A stretch of DNA of 64,000 bases from Agrobacterium arsenijevicii (GTDB lineage Bacteria; Pseudomonadota; Alphaproteobacteria; Rhizobiales; Rhizobiaceae): assembly GCA_000949895.1 (NCBI GenBank), contig JWIT01000017.1:31023-95022 (forward strand), read 5' to 3'. The notes beneath the pieces were generated by a model that was not told the DNA's origin, did not search any database, and saw nothing but the letters and a program-made list of their open reading frames with translations. A program made the translations under genes and the position numbers. Position 1 is the first letter of the stretch. Every line of letters begins with the position of its first letter. Below are positions 9,787 through 18,027 of this stretch, in pieces.

Positions 9787-9874
9787 CTGTCCCCTCCCCT
9801 TTCCCGCCAAGCGCTTGCAGTAGGACCGTTTGCGTATTATAGTCACAATAGTCATTTTGGTTATAGGTGAGACG

Positions 9875-10141
9875 ATGCAAGCATCAACGCACGAAGATAT
9901 GAGTTGGACGGTCGCTGGCGCGAAGGCAAAGCTCTCGGAAGTTATGGAACGTGCGCAATTGGCGCCTCAGACAATTACCCGCAACGGAAAGCCGAGCGTG
10001 GTCGTCGTTTCCGCAGAAGAGTGGCAGCGGAAAACTGGGCGCAGGGGATCGCTCGCGGAATTTCTGTTGGCATCGCCTCTGCGCGGCGCGGATCTGGATC
10101 TTGAACGGCAGCACGACGAGCCACGTGACTTGTCGTTATGA
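9875..10141 (+). CDS. vapB: Phd/YefM-type antitoxin
   Basis: An 88-residue antitoxin. WTVAGAKAKLSEVMERA followed by ITRNGKPSVVVVSAEEWQR is the Phd/YefM N-terminal DNA-binding fold; the tail (LAEFLLASPLRGADLDLER) is the toxin-binding part. ATG at 9875 follows a GGTGAG ribosome site. Its end overlaps the toxin start by ATGA at 10138. An ATAGTCA direct repeat just upstream (about 9838-9855) may be the autoregulatory operator. Confidence 0.85.
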   Translation: MQASTHEDMSWTVAGAKAKLSEVMERAQLAPQTITRNGKPSVVVVSAEEWQRKTGRRGSLAEFLLASPLRGADLDLERQHDEPRDLSL

Positions 10142-10560
10142 GGCTGCTCCTCGATACGAACGTTCTGTCGGAAGTTACGAAACCTCGCCCGGATGAAGCT
10201 GTTCTTAAGTGGCTTCACGGGCTGGACGAAGACCGTACGTTCATCAGCATCGTGTCGATCGCTGAAATTCGCCGCGGTGTCGCGCTGATGGATGCTGGGC
10301 GAAAGCGCGACGCCCTGGACGAATGGCTCACATATGAGCTGCCTCAACGCTTCGAAAACAGGATTATTCCGGTGGAAGGGCCTGTCGCCTTGGCCTGGGG
10401 CGATCTCATGGCGCTTGCCAAGCGAAGCGGTCGTGGGCTCGCCTCGATGGACGGGCTGATTGCAGCCACTGCCGTTGCTCACCAGTTGACGCTTGCGACG
10501 CGCAACACCAAGGATTTCGAAGGCTTCGGAATAGATATCATCGACCCCTGGACTGCTTGA
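10138..10560 (+). CDS. vapC: VapC/FitB-like PIN-domain toxin
   Basis: A 140-residue PIN ribonuclease. Acidic active-site residues are visible in LLLDTNVLSE (N-terminal Asp), SIAEIRRGV (Glu), SMDGLIAATA (Asp) and TRNTKDFEGFG (Asp). It is translationally coupled to the antitoxin. The expected effect is cleavage of a specific tRNA or rRNA when the antitoxin is lost, which stabilises the plasmid. Confidence 0.9.
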   Translation: MRLLLDTNVLSEVTKPRPDEAVLKWLHGLDEDRTFISIVSIAEIRRGVALMDAGRKRDALDEWLTYELPQRFENRIIPVEGPVALAWGDLMALAKRSGRGLASMDGLIAATAVAHQLTLATRNTKDFEGFGIDIIDPWTA

Positions 10561-10597
10561 TCAGCCCCCTCTTCGTCGATGAAAAGGATTAGTTTGG

Positions 10598-11242
10598 ATG
10601 CTTTCTTATACTTTGCTCAAAAACCACGCTGGCATTTTGCTCGTCGGAGACTACACGTCGCTGACCTGGCTGCATGAGGTCGTCCATGATGTGAATGACC
10701 GCTCACCGCTTGTCGTCGACAAGGAAGGCTTGTTTTTGGGCTTGGCCTACGATGTGCGCAAAGCGTTTGAGCGCCAACGTGAAGTAATTCAGCCGCCAAA
10801 GCATTTTGAAGAAATCGGCGTTCGATACGGCGTCCAGATCCTCTGGCCTGTTCTTATGCTGCAGCAGAGGCTGCTCAGGCAATCTCTCGCATTCCTCAAT
10901 CATACAGCCAAAACCCAAGCCATTACCTACGCCCTGGAAGCAGTCATCGAAGATGCGCTGCGCGAGGATTTTGGTGCACAGGCAGAGAATATCATCGCTC
11001 TTTGGCAGCGCCTCAACCCGGCACAATCTCAAGTGTTCAACATGATGAATAGTCGTGGAGGTATCTTTTGTTCATGGACGAAGGCGCAACGGAAGTCCAG
11101 CTTTGCGCAGCTGCTTTCGAGTTTCGATCCGATGTATGACCGCTTCTACGCTATGCGATTGAAGAACGGCGAACGGAACCTGATCTCTCCGGCAGAGTTC
11201 GCGGCATGGGATAACGCCGAATGGCCGGATCCTCGGTGGTAG
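10598..11242 (+). CDS. Hypothetical protein (214 aa), possibly DUF6904-like
   Basis: ATG at 10598 has a clear AAAAGGA site eight bases upstream. The N terminus (GILLVGDYTSLTWLHEVVHD, then a GLAYDVRKAFERQRE helix) resembles small proteins I associate with DUF6904, but this is a weak memory-based match. No catalytic motif or membrane segment is visible. It lies just downstream of VapBC without an obvious link. Confidence 0.55.
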   Translation: MLSYTLLKNHAGILLVGDYTSLTWLHEVVHDVNDRSPLVVDKEGLFLGLAYDVRKAFERQREVIQPPKHFEEIGVRYGVQILWPVLMLQQRLLRQSLAFLNHTAKTQAITYALEAVIEDALREDFGAQAENIIALWQRLNPAQSQVFNMMNSRGGIFCSWTKAQRKSSFAQLLSSFDPMYDRFYAMRLKNGERNLISPAEFAAWDNAEWPDPRW

Positions 11243-11372
11243 ATCGCATTCATCCAGAGAAAGATCTCAACAGGATAGGCCCCCTCCCGCTGGAGGTTGA
11301 AGCCGTAACTCAAAACCTCAAGCAGAATTTTCCGTTTAGCGCTTCAATTGAAATCGGGAAGTAAAAGCCACA

Positions 11373-11510
11373 CTGACGGAGGCGGCCAATCGAGGGGTAC
11401 CATTGCTCGAGGCGATGGAGCAATCGCGTCATCGCTTGATCCAGGTGGCGTCTGGTTACTACAACAGTGCAACGCGGCGTAACGGCAAAGCGGCACAACT
11501 TCTTCGTTAA
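11373..11510 (+). pseudogene. C-terminal fragment of a tyrosine recombinase
   Basis: This stretch reads LTEAANRGVPLLEAMEQSRH then IQVASGYYNSATRRNGKAA up to a TAA. It matches the last 45 residues of the recombinase at 6284-7435 almost word for word, including the Tyr nucleophile region. No upstream coding part is attached. It is a remnant of a second copy. The rest of the 11243-11651 gap shows nothing else I recognise. Confidence 0.85.
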
Positions 11511-11651
11511 CCGCGGACATCCCCTGATCACGAGGTCGTTCCGCGTGAATTGCAGTTCGCTGGAGACGCAAGTCGCGGGCACTCAGCAATTGTTAAATAC
11601 ATACCGCTAATGCCTAGTCGACGGTTTCGCCCACAGAGGAACAATTCGACA

Positions 11652-12278
11652 ATGGATCAACGCAACCGATTTGTGTGGTGGGAAAAGACGGTCGAGTATG
11701 CCTATCTGGCTAAGACGCTCAGTCACGCTCGCTTCGCGATTAGTCCTCTGGACGGGAATATTGAGACGAACATAGGCGATGCCATCGCCCTCTCAGGTCT
11801 CAATTACGGGATCATCGAATTCAAACGGGATAGCGCTTCCATAGCTACTGAAGCGGATAAATACGGTGACGGTGAAGTCGCCAACTACAGGGACTGGTGC
11901 GAAGAGGTGATGGACCGGCCGACACGTAGGTTGATCAGAGAAGGCGACGAGCCCCATTCGATCGTCTTCGGGTATTTAGGGAAGCTCCGGGGACGCATCG
12001 CGATTGGCACCGTTACCACTCGATATTGGTGGCCTGACCAGCGCCTTAGACACCCCAAATTATGCCATTCCGAGATCTTCTCGCTCTATCTAGGGCGATT
12101 GGCACTTGTCCGAAACACAAAGTCGATCAGTGGATCAACTGGCGGAAGTATATTCGGTTTTGACGGAAGCGGTATACCAGTGGTCCATATCGATCTGGAA
12201 TCAGCACTGCGAACCTTTCGCCCCGACTACGACTACAAAAACGATCGTATCGCTGGGCCGATTCCGGGAATGGGCTAG
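11652..12278 (+). CDS. PD-(D/E)XK nuclease-like protein next to HNH-ATPase
   Basis: A 208-residue protein from ATG 11652 (MDQRNRFVWWEKTVEYAYL). The stretch NIETNIGDAIAL followed by YGIIEFKRD fits a D-x(n)-ExK restriction-type active site at about residues 43 and 58-60. No other domain is visible. It lies 76 bases upstream of the HNH-ATPase gene in the same direction, suggesting one operon. The function as a nuclease is inferred from the motif alone. A longer start at 11550 is unlikely. Confidence 0.55.
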   Translation: MDQRNRFVWWEKTVEYAYLAKTLSHARFAISPLDGNIETNIGDAIALSGLNYGIIEFKRDSASIATEADKYGDGEVANYRDWCEEVMDRPTRRLIREGDEPHSIVFGYLGKLRGRIAIGTVTTRYWWPDQRLRHPKLCHSEIFSLYLGRLALVRNTKSISGSTGGSIFGFDGSGIPVVHIDLESALRTFRPDYDYKNDRIAGPIPGMG

Positions 12279-12354
12279 CGACCAAAGGTGCCTTCCAGCG
12301 AGATCCCGGAAGATAACTGAATTATCAGACTGCGAACATCTTTTAGGATCAGCG

Positions 12355-13542
12355 ATGGCACGCGCATCATTTAGCGAAACCACCAGGCGAATTCTCGCGC
12401 AGCGCGCGGCCTATCGTTGTTCATCGCCCAACTGCAATCGTCTGACCATCGGTCCAGGCCCAAAGGATAATCAGATTGAAAACACCGGGAAGGCGGCCCA
12501 CATTTTCAGTGCCTCGAAAGGAGGACCGCGCGGTCAGGCGACACTCACGACCGCTCAGCTAAAGTCCCCCACAAATGGGATTTGGATGTGTGGACATCAT
12601 GCAGATCTTATCGATAAGAACTCTGGCAAGCGTTTCCCCCCGCCAGTTATCAAGAGTTGGAAAGCTCTCCACGAGCACCGCATCGCATATGAACACAGTG
12701 GGGGTAACACCGCCTTCGGATTCGTGCGAAGTATCGACATCGAGACTTCCACCCTCTTTGTGCCTGGCACCCGATTGGAACTAGCGAAGACCACTTTTCT
12801 GATCGGGAAAAATGAATCCGGCAAATCCGCCATTTGCGAGTGGCTCTCTTCTATCGACAGCCTTCAGCTCATCCGGCGGTGGATAAAGCTCACGCCTCTG
12901 AAATTTGCAGTGACTTTCGACGCACCGATAGAGCGCACCCTTTCCATCGAAACAGGAACAGGAAAAATTTACCTGCACCTCGACGGCGTCGCCGCCTCAA
13001 CGAACCACCATCGAGTCTCAGTGGCCTTTCTTGGATACGAACGCGAAACCACCTCAAAAGATGACCTAGACCTTGTATGTCGTGCGCTTAGGCTCGACGA
13101 AGTAAGCGTAGGTGCCCTCGCGGAGCTAATAACAAATAGAAATCTCTTTATCCAGTCCGCGCGCTTTGAGCGCGAAAAGGATGATGACGGCGAGTGGCGG
13201 CAAAACCTTTACTGCACATTGCAAAGTGGCGCAGAGGTATCCTTCGCCGGTATGTCCAGTGGTGAAAGAGGCCGCGTCCTCCTAGACTTTGCGATCGCGC
13301 AGATGCAGAGCACATCGGACTTCGCCCCTGCCCTTCTGATTGTCGAGTGGCCAGGCCTTTCGATTGATAGCGCTGGCCTCGAAAAGTACGCAGCGTATTT
13401 CTCTAGCGCCGATTGCAAGTTCCAGACGTTGATTACGATGCTAGAAAGGACGCCACGGATGGATGCGTTTGGCTGGCAGATGTATGAAACTCAAGTCGAT
13501 CCCAGCGACCAACGTCGTCGGATCGAGCCAATCGTTCCGTGA
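12355..13542 (+). CDS. HNH endonuclease fused to an ABC/SMC-type ATPase
   Basis: A 395-residue fusion. The N-terminal 110 residues are an HNH domain: RCSSPNC, then GKAAHIFSA, then GIWMCGHHADLIDKN. After a linker comes an ATPase with Walker A (IGKNESGKSA, near residue 150) and a signature-like MSSGERGR. The expected Walker B is degenerate: LLIVEWPG in place of LLIDEP. The architecture recalls Septu, where PtuA ATPase and PtuB HNH are separate, but here both are on one chain with HNH first. The ATG at 12355 has an AGGA site. Probable role: nucleic-acid-cleaving defence protein. The altered Walker B raises doubt about ATP hydrolysis. Confidence 0.65.
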   Translation: MARASFSETTRRILAQRAAYRCSSPNCNRLTIGPGPKDNQIENTGKAAHIFSASKGGPRGQATLTTAQLKSPTNGIWMCGHHADLIDKNSGKRFPPPVIKSWKALHEHRIAYEHSGGNTAFGFVRSIDIETSTLFVPGTRLELAKTTFLIGKNESGKSAICEWLSSIDSLQLIRRWIKLTPLKFAVTFDAPIERTLSIETGTGKIYLHLDGVAASTNHHRVSVAFLGYERETTSKDDLDLVCRALRLDEVSVGALAELITNRNLFIQSARFEREKDDDGEWRQNLYCTLQSGAEVSFAGMSSGERGRVLLDFAIAQMQSTSDFAPALLIVEWPGLSIDSAGLEKYAAYFSSADCKFQTLITMLERTPRMDAFGWQMYETQVDPSDQRRRIEPIVP

Positions 13543-13640
13543 TGCGTTCAGCAAAGGTCTCGGACGCCGGCCTAACTTGCGCACCTCTCCCATCCACGCC
13601 CATTCACCAACGCCCCGCCACGCCACGCGTTAGGCTCAAC

Positions 13641-13985
13641 TCAATCCGTCGGCAGGTCGTGCACGAGTTCCGCGTTCGTCTTTTCCTTCCTCAAGACCTC
13701 AAGGTTGGAAAGCTCGTCTTTGAGCTTCATGCGGGCTTCATAAATATCGACTGCTTGCTGCAGGTTGAGCCAGAAATCATGGCTCGTGCCGAAGACCTTC
13801 GACAGCCGTAACGCCATCTCAGCAGTAACCGAGCGTCGGCCATTAACGATCTGGTTGATCGAAAACCTTGAAACGCGCATGGCTTGGGCAAGCTGGTCTT
13901 GGGTCAAATCGACCAGAAAGGTATCGCGCAGCACATCACCTGGAGAAATCGGGGGGGCCGGAATCATATTGGTTTGAGATTTCAT
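13641..13985 (-). CDS. higA: HigA-family antitoxin (XRE HTH)
   Basis: A 114-residue antitoxin. The start of the domain (PPISPGDVLRDTFLVDLTQD) and the VSRFSINQIVNGRRSVTAEM helix-turn-helix, followed by FGTSHDFWLNLQQAVD, are classic HigA/VapI. ATG at 13985 follows an AAGGGGG site. It lies 19 bases downstream of the HigB-like toxin, the toxin-first order typical of higBA. Confidence 0.9.
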   Translation of the reverse strand: MKSQTNMIPAPPISPGDVLRDTFLVDLTQDQLAQAMRVSRFSINQIVNGRRSVTAEMALRLSKVFGTSHDFWLNLQQAVDIYEARMKLKDELSNLEVLRKEKTNAELVHDLPTD

Positions 13986-15070
13986 CGGACCCCCTTCTGC
14001 ATTGTCACTTCCGCTCGAGCCGTATTTCGAACGCACCCAGCGGCTCGATCCATTCGAACGTCAAATACCACTTGCCTTCGACAAGAATGCCAAGCCGGCC
14101 GGGTGCGTTCGGCCAGTTGAAGATCGGACCATAAACGTCGACATCCTGTAGACTGCGGGCAGCCACTAGCGGATGCAGGCGTCTGTGAGTGGCGATGGAA
14201 AGATGCTCGTCGATATCTATCGCGAACCGCCATGCGTAGATTTCGGCTACTGTCTCGCTTGCGAACCTGTTCATGTTTCACCTTCGGTGCCTGAATAATA
14301 ATTGCAGGCACCATGACGGCGCCTGTGCGTCGATCATGGGTTTCGAAGGGAGGAGGATTGCCAGTGCGGAGCTCGAAACAGAGGATATGTTCCCGCACCA
14401 TTTCTGGAGCCGTAGCAGCTGGTGCAGGGACTCGGAACACTACGCGCCAACGGACGCGCACTTGGATGCCACGGGATAGCACGTCCCGCGTCAACTGCAG
14501 GAGCGAGGCGACGGTTGCGATCTCGGCATAGGCGATTTCATCGATAGCACGCTTTGTCAAATTGCGAATTGCACGCTTTGACAGAGCTCGGACCGGGCCT
14601 TGAAAGAGAATGTGATGCAACTCCGCTTCGAGCGGCGCCTGCATTTTGTGTTGTCCGTCAACGATGAATGCATAAAAGGGCTTGTCGAGGTCGATCGCGC
14701 GGACACGCGATGAAAGATCAAGCCCTCCTACTTCGTATTCATTGACAGCCGAAAATCGCTGCGACGTTAACGCCAGAACCTTATCGAGGTCCTTGTCGAA
14801 ACTGTCGTAGGATTTCCAGAAACTGGTCTGCGAAAAGTCTCGCAAGCTCTTTCCGGTCCAGCCAGAGATTTCGTTGACGACGGTCTTTCGCCAGTCTTCA
14901 ACGTATTCGGTCTCAGTCGTGAGAAATTCTCGCAGAACTGCCTGGCTAGACTCGGTATTCTGCCACTTGGACAACAGCCGCTGCATCGCACGACGCCAAT
15001 GGTCTCGGTCAATCGATAAATCATCGAACGAGACTAGGAGGTCCAGCGCTATTTGATCGGTGTTTTCCAT
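13982..15070 (-). CDS. Hypothetical protein, probably 3'-truncated, reading through higB
   Basis: From MENTDQIALDLLVSF (15070) the protein looks real for about 265 residues, with an internal FYAFIVDGQHKMQAPL that recalls the DGQHR motif of DndB/Dpd-like proteins. Below about 14275 the frame coincides with higB in another frame and loses protein-like character. I infer that the original 3' end was lost when higBA came to lie next to it. The function is unknown; the DGQHR resemblance is short and may be chance. Confidence 0.5.
   Translation of the reverse strand: MENTDQIALDLLVSFDDLSIDRDHWRRAMQRLLSKWQNTESSQAVLREFLTTETEYVEDWRKTVVNEISGWTGKSLRDFSQTSFWKSYDSFDKDLDKVLALTSQRFSAVNEYEVGGLDLSSRVRAIDLDKPFYAFIVDGQHKMQAPLEAELHHILFQGPVRALSKRAIRNLTKRAIDEIAYAEIATVASLLQLTRDVLSRGIQVRVRWRVVFRVPAPAATAPEMVREHILCFELRTGNPPPFETHDRRTGAVMVPAIIIQAPKVKHEQVRKRDSSRNLRMAVRDRYRRASFHRHSQTPASASGCPQSTGCRRLWSDLQLAERTRPAWHSCRRQVVFDVRMDRAAGCVRNTARAEVTMQKGVR
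14005..14274 (-). CDS. higB: HigB-like toxin
   Basis: An 89-residue protein with the RelE/HigB pattern RRLHPLVAARSL, GRLGILVEGKWYLTFEW, then FEIRLERK. It would cleave mRNA on the ribosome. It is slightly diverged from canonical HigB, but its length, position before higA and GGTGA ribosome site support the call. The frame of the next upstream gene runs through it (see 13982-15070). Confidence 0.7.
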   Translation of the reverse strand: MNRFASETVAEIYAWRFAIDIDEHLSIATHRRLHPLVAARSLQDVDVYGPIFNWPNAPGRLGILVEGKWYLTFEWIEPLGAFEIRLERK

Positions 15071-15251
15071 ATGGCACAATGTAATGCACTTCATTACATC
15101 TGTCGACCCCAATCTGGAGTTCTTTTGCGGCAGCAGGCATTCCCCATCACACAACCCCCTGGATCAGACCGCCCGAGGCCGGCAGAACGGTATCGGCGAA
15201 CCCGCCGAGCCGTCCCGCTCAAATCATCAGGCGACGGCTGGTGCCGTCGGC

Positions 15252-16634
15252 CTAAACCAGCGTCTCGACGGCACTTGGAGACAAGCTCCGTTCAAGAGGG
15301 AAAATCGGTTTCGCCATAGCGACCTGCAATGGGAACACCGGCTTGCCGGCATAACGATTGGAGGTGCTGGCCACCTCATTCGGGCCGACAACCTCCACCA
15401 AGGGGAAGATCGGCTTTACCGCGAGCTCTTGATCGGTTGGTGGAGAGCTGATGAGCCAGGCCCCGAGCACCGAAACGCACGCCGCAAAGACCATTCCAGC
15501 GGCTTTCCTACGATCCACAGCGGGCCTGATATTCAGCTTTGCGAGTGCCTTGCTCATCGAGGCTGCCGTGGCCCGGCAGTCGCTGAGATAGTCGTTGTGG
15601 TGATCCTTTATCAGTTTTCGAGCCTGTGCAAGAAACACACGATTGTCGTGCTCCAGCCGTTCCAGCATTGGCTTCAGGCTGACATCCGACCTGATTGGCT
15701 CGTCAATACCATCGACCGGATAGGCAACCGACTCTCCACCCTTAACATCGAGGTCCTCGCGGTTGCCGATATAGACGTCGTCAAAATTCGCGAACCGCGG
15801 GTTCATCCGAATGGCCGAAATGTAGACCTTTACGGATTGGGCAAGAATGCTGGGCGCATTTTGCACCTTCGGGTCGGCCTCCACGGCGTTGTAGACCGCG
15901 ACCAGAGCGTTGGCGAGGTTGAACAGGCGCTCGCCGTTACCCCAGCCATAATTCGTTGCTACCCTCGACATTGCCCCAAGGGCACCGGAGGTGTGAAGCT
16001 TGACGTAGAGAGCTTTGATGTCAGCTTCGTTCGCAGCATTCTCCGGTATTTCGGAGATAACCCAATTCGCCATGTTCCCGGCATAGGCCATAAAAAACCA
16101 ATCGGAAGGATGGGGCCCGATTTCACCTGCCTCAGGCCTTCTGAAGGCGTCCACCGCGCTGATGAGCGTTTCCGCTGTCGACTTGATTGCGTCGATGTCG
16201 ACTTTGCTCGGCTCACCATTCTTATGGGTAATAGCGCCATCGACGCCCTCGAGGAGAAGCTTCATGGCTCTCGCCTTCGGGTACATGCAGCTCGAGACGT
16301 CATCCAGATACTTGCCGCGCTCGACATGAAGGCGAAGCTGGGTTTTGTCCAGAGTGCCAATCGTCCCGTCGTAGATCCGCTGAGCGTCAATCAAGCGCTG
16401 AAGATATGAGAATGGAATCCTCTGCTCGATGACGTGCTCATAGAAGATAATCTCAACCCCCTCGAGCACCTCGGCGAACTTGGCCTTTCCGGCCAGCCGC
16501 AGGCTCAATGCAGCCTCAAGCTTCTTCGTGGATCCACGCTTGTCGGAAAGCTCGGCTGCGAGTTCCTGCTGGTTGAATGCGGCACTGCTCATAAGAAAGC
16601 GCGTCATGTCTTCGAGAAATATACTGGTACGCAT
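15252..16634 (-). CDS. Tail-anchored protein with C-terminal KPIFPL repeats
   Basis: A 460-residue protein of unknown family. The first 370 residues are soluble-looking and helix-rich. A single hydrophobic segment (AAGMVFAACVSVLGAWLI) lies near residues 383-400. The last 50 residues hold three copies of a KPIFPL-type motif (KPIFPLVEVV, KPVFPLQVAM, KPIFPLERSL). This suggests a membrane protein with a repeat tail on the other side. It shares no operon with neighbours. I do not recognise it. Confidence 0.65.
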   Translation of the reverse strand: MRTSIFLEDMTRFLMSSAAFNQQELAAELSDKRGSTKKLEAALSLRLAGKAKFAEVLEGVEIIFYEHVIEQRIPFSYLQRLIDAQRIYDGTIGTLDKTQLRLHVERGKYLDDVSSCMYPKARAMKLLLEGVDGAITHKNGEPSKVDIDAIKSTAETLISAVDAFRRPEAGEIGPHPSDWFFMAYAGNMANWVISEIPENAANEADIKALYVKLHTSGALGAMSRVATNYGWGNGERLFNLANALVAVYNAVEADPKVQNAPSILAQSVKVYISAIRMNPRFANFDDVYIGNREDLDVKGGESVAYPVDGIDEPIRSDVSLKPMLERLEHDNRVFLAQARKLIKDHHNDYLSDCRATAASMSKALAKLNIRPAVDRRKAAGMVFAACVSVLGAWLISSPPTDQELAVKPIFPLVEVVGPNEVASTSNRYAGKPVFPLQVAMAKPIFPLERSLSPSAVETLV

Positions 16635-16892
16635 CGGCGTTCTCCGGTTCGATCTCGCTCCACCATATAGGTAGGAATTTGAGGCAATTTAGAGAAGGCA
16701 CGATTTCTAAAGCAGTGTTTACGATTTTGTCGAACTGACAAGTTTGACGCCACCCGCTTCGATTTCGGCGGATATTTTTTATCCACTATATCTCATTATT
16801 TTCAATACGTTAACTTCCGCGATCACTCTTTCATAGATCGGGCTCCGTGCTTGGGCGGTCATGTGACCGTAACCACTTACGGGAGAAACCCG

Positions 16893-17459
16893 ATGAGATC
16901 GCTTCTCATTCTTCTCGGCACGACCTGCGCCATGTTCATCGGCGCCCACGTCCATCCGTCCACGAGCGCAGCCGCGGTAGCAAGCTGCAAGCCGATGGCC
17001 CCGGCCGCGGTCGAAGCCCTGATCCGCCGCCTCTCGGAAGAGCGCGGTGCCAATGCTGACCACATGGTGCGGGTCGCCAAGATCGAGTCCGCTCTGAATC
17101 CGTGCGCATATAATCCGTCAGGTGCCACGGGCCTCTATCAGTTCATGTCCGGTACTGCTCGTCAGTATGGTCTTGTCGACCGACTTGACCCCGAGGCTAG
17201 CACGCGTGCAGCGATTGCGCTGATGTTCGACAACGCGAACTATCTCCGCAAGAAGCTCGGCCGCGAACCAGCACCAGCGCTTCTTTACGTCGCCCATCAG
17301 CAGGGCGTCGGCGGGGTTGCCAAACTGCTGCGTAACCCCGATATGCTGGCTTCCGAGCTTGTCGGCGTGGCGGCGGTTGTCCAAAATGGCGGCAAACGTG
17401 ACTGGAGCGCGCTCCGCTTCATTCAGCATTGGGTCGATAAGTACGACGCGAAACGTTGA
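16893..17459 (+). CDS. Secreted lytic transglycosylase (SLT/VirB1-like)
   Basis: A 188-residue protein with an N-terminal signal peptide (SLLILLGTTCAMFIGAHV). The SLT core has the catalytic Glu in KIESALNPCAYN, followed by SGATGLYQFMSGTARQYG and later LLYVAHQQGVGG. It would open peptidoglycan locally, as VirB1 does for conjugation. ATG 16893 follows GGGAGA. It lies far from the trb operon, so a role in this plasmid's transfer is possible but not shown. Confidence 0.85.
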   Translation: MRSLLILLGTTCAMFIGAHVHPSTSAAAVASCKPMAPAAVEALIRRLSEERGANADHMVRVAKIESALNPCAYNPSGATGLYQFMSGTARQYGLVDRLDPEASTRAAIALMFDNANYLRKKLGREPAPALLYVAHQQGVGGVAKLLRNPDMLASELVGVAAVVQNGGKRDWSALRFIQHWVDKYDAKR

Positions 17460-17463
17460 TTTC

Positions 17464-17766
17464 GCGCCAAGCGTGATGGCGAAACTGCTGGCGACCTGCT
17501 CAACCGATAGGCTGGCCGATGTGCGAGATCGCACTGTCCTGATGGTTGCCTTTGCCTCCGGCGGCTGCCGGCGCAGCGAGATCGCCGGACTCCGGATCGA
17601 GTAACTGACCCTTCAAGCACCGATCGAGACTTCGAACGGCCCTCCCCTCCCCTCTCTCGCCATCCAGCCCGGCCGCACGAAGACGACAAATGACGAGCAA
17701 GATGACCTCGTCTATCTGATTGATCGGACGGTGGAAGCGCTGGATGCCTGGATGGCCGCTGCCTGA
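17464..17766 (+). pseudogene. Internal fragment of a tyrosine recombinase with a nonsense codon
   Basis: This reads MAKLLATCSTDRLADVRDRT, then VAFASGGCRRSEIAGLRIE, a TAA at 17602-17604, and LTLQAPIETSNGPPLPSLAI onward to a TGA. It matches the middle of the 6284-7435 recombinase. The stop replaces a CAA codon of the intact copy, and the Arg before the catalytic RRSE has become Cys. Neither end of the gene is present. Confidence 0.85.
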
Positions 17767-17880
17767 ATTGTCACCTCGCAGCCCAAGCGAAGCATAAACT
17801 GTATCACCCGCGTGGCAAACGCCACCCGAGGGAACGCGACATGGTGGCAAGGGCTCTGATCGCCGGATGGTTTTGATACC

Positions 17881-18019
17881 GTTCGGGAGCGATATTCCTA
17901 TTCCTGGCGAATGATCGTCGAGTGTTACCGAACGGGAGCAAAAATAGACCGTGCTCCCGTAAGGGTGCAGGCGTGCTTGCCGACAAACAAGAAGAGTGTT
18001 ATTTTCCCGTGCGGGAGCA
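17881..18019. promoter_or_regulatory. Repeated CGGGAGC elements before hipBA (probable HipB operators)
   Basis: Four CGGGAGC copies precede the antitoxin. Two form a perfect inverted repeat, ACGGGAGCA (17932-17940) and TGCTCCCGT (17952-17960), with an 11-base spacer. Single copies lie at about 17884-17890 and 18012-18018. Multiple spaced operators are usual for HipB autorepression; binding here is inferred. Confidence 0.55.
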
Positions 18020-18027
18020 AAGGATTT

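Noticed and set aside
15060..16409. Long + strand open frame opposite the KPIFPL protein
   Set aside because: It is antisense to the 15252-16634 gene, has no ribosome site, and its composition follows the opposite strand's codons.
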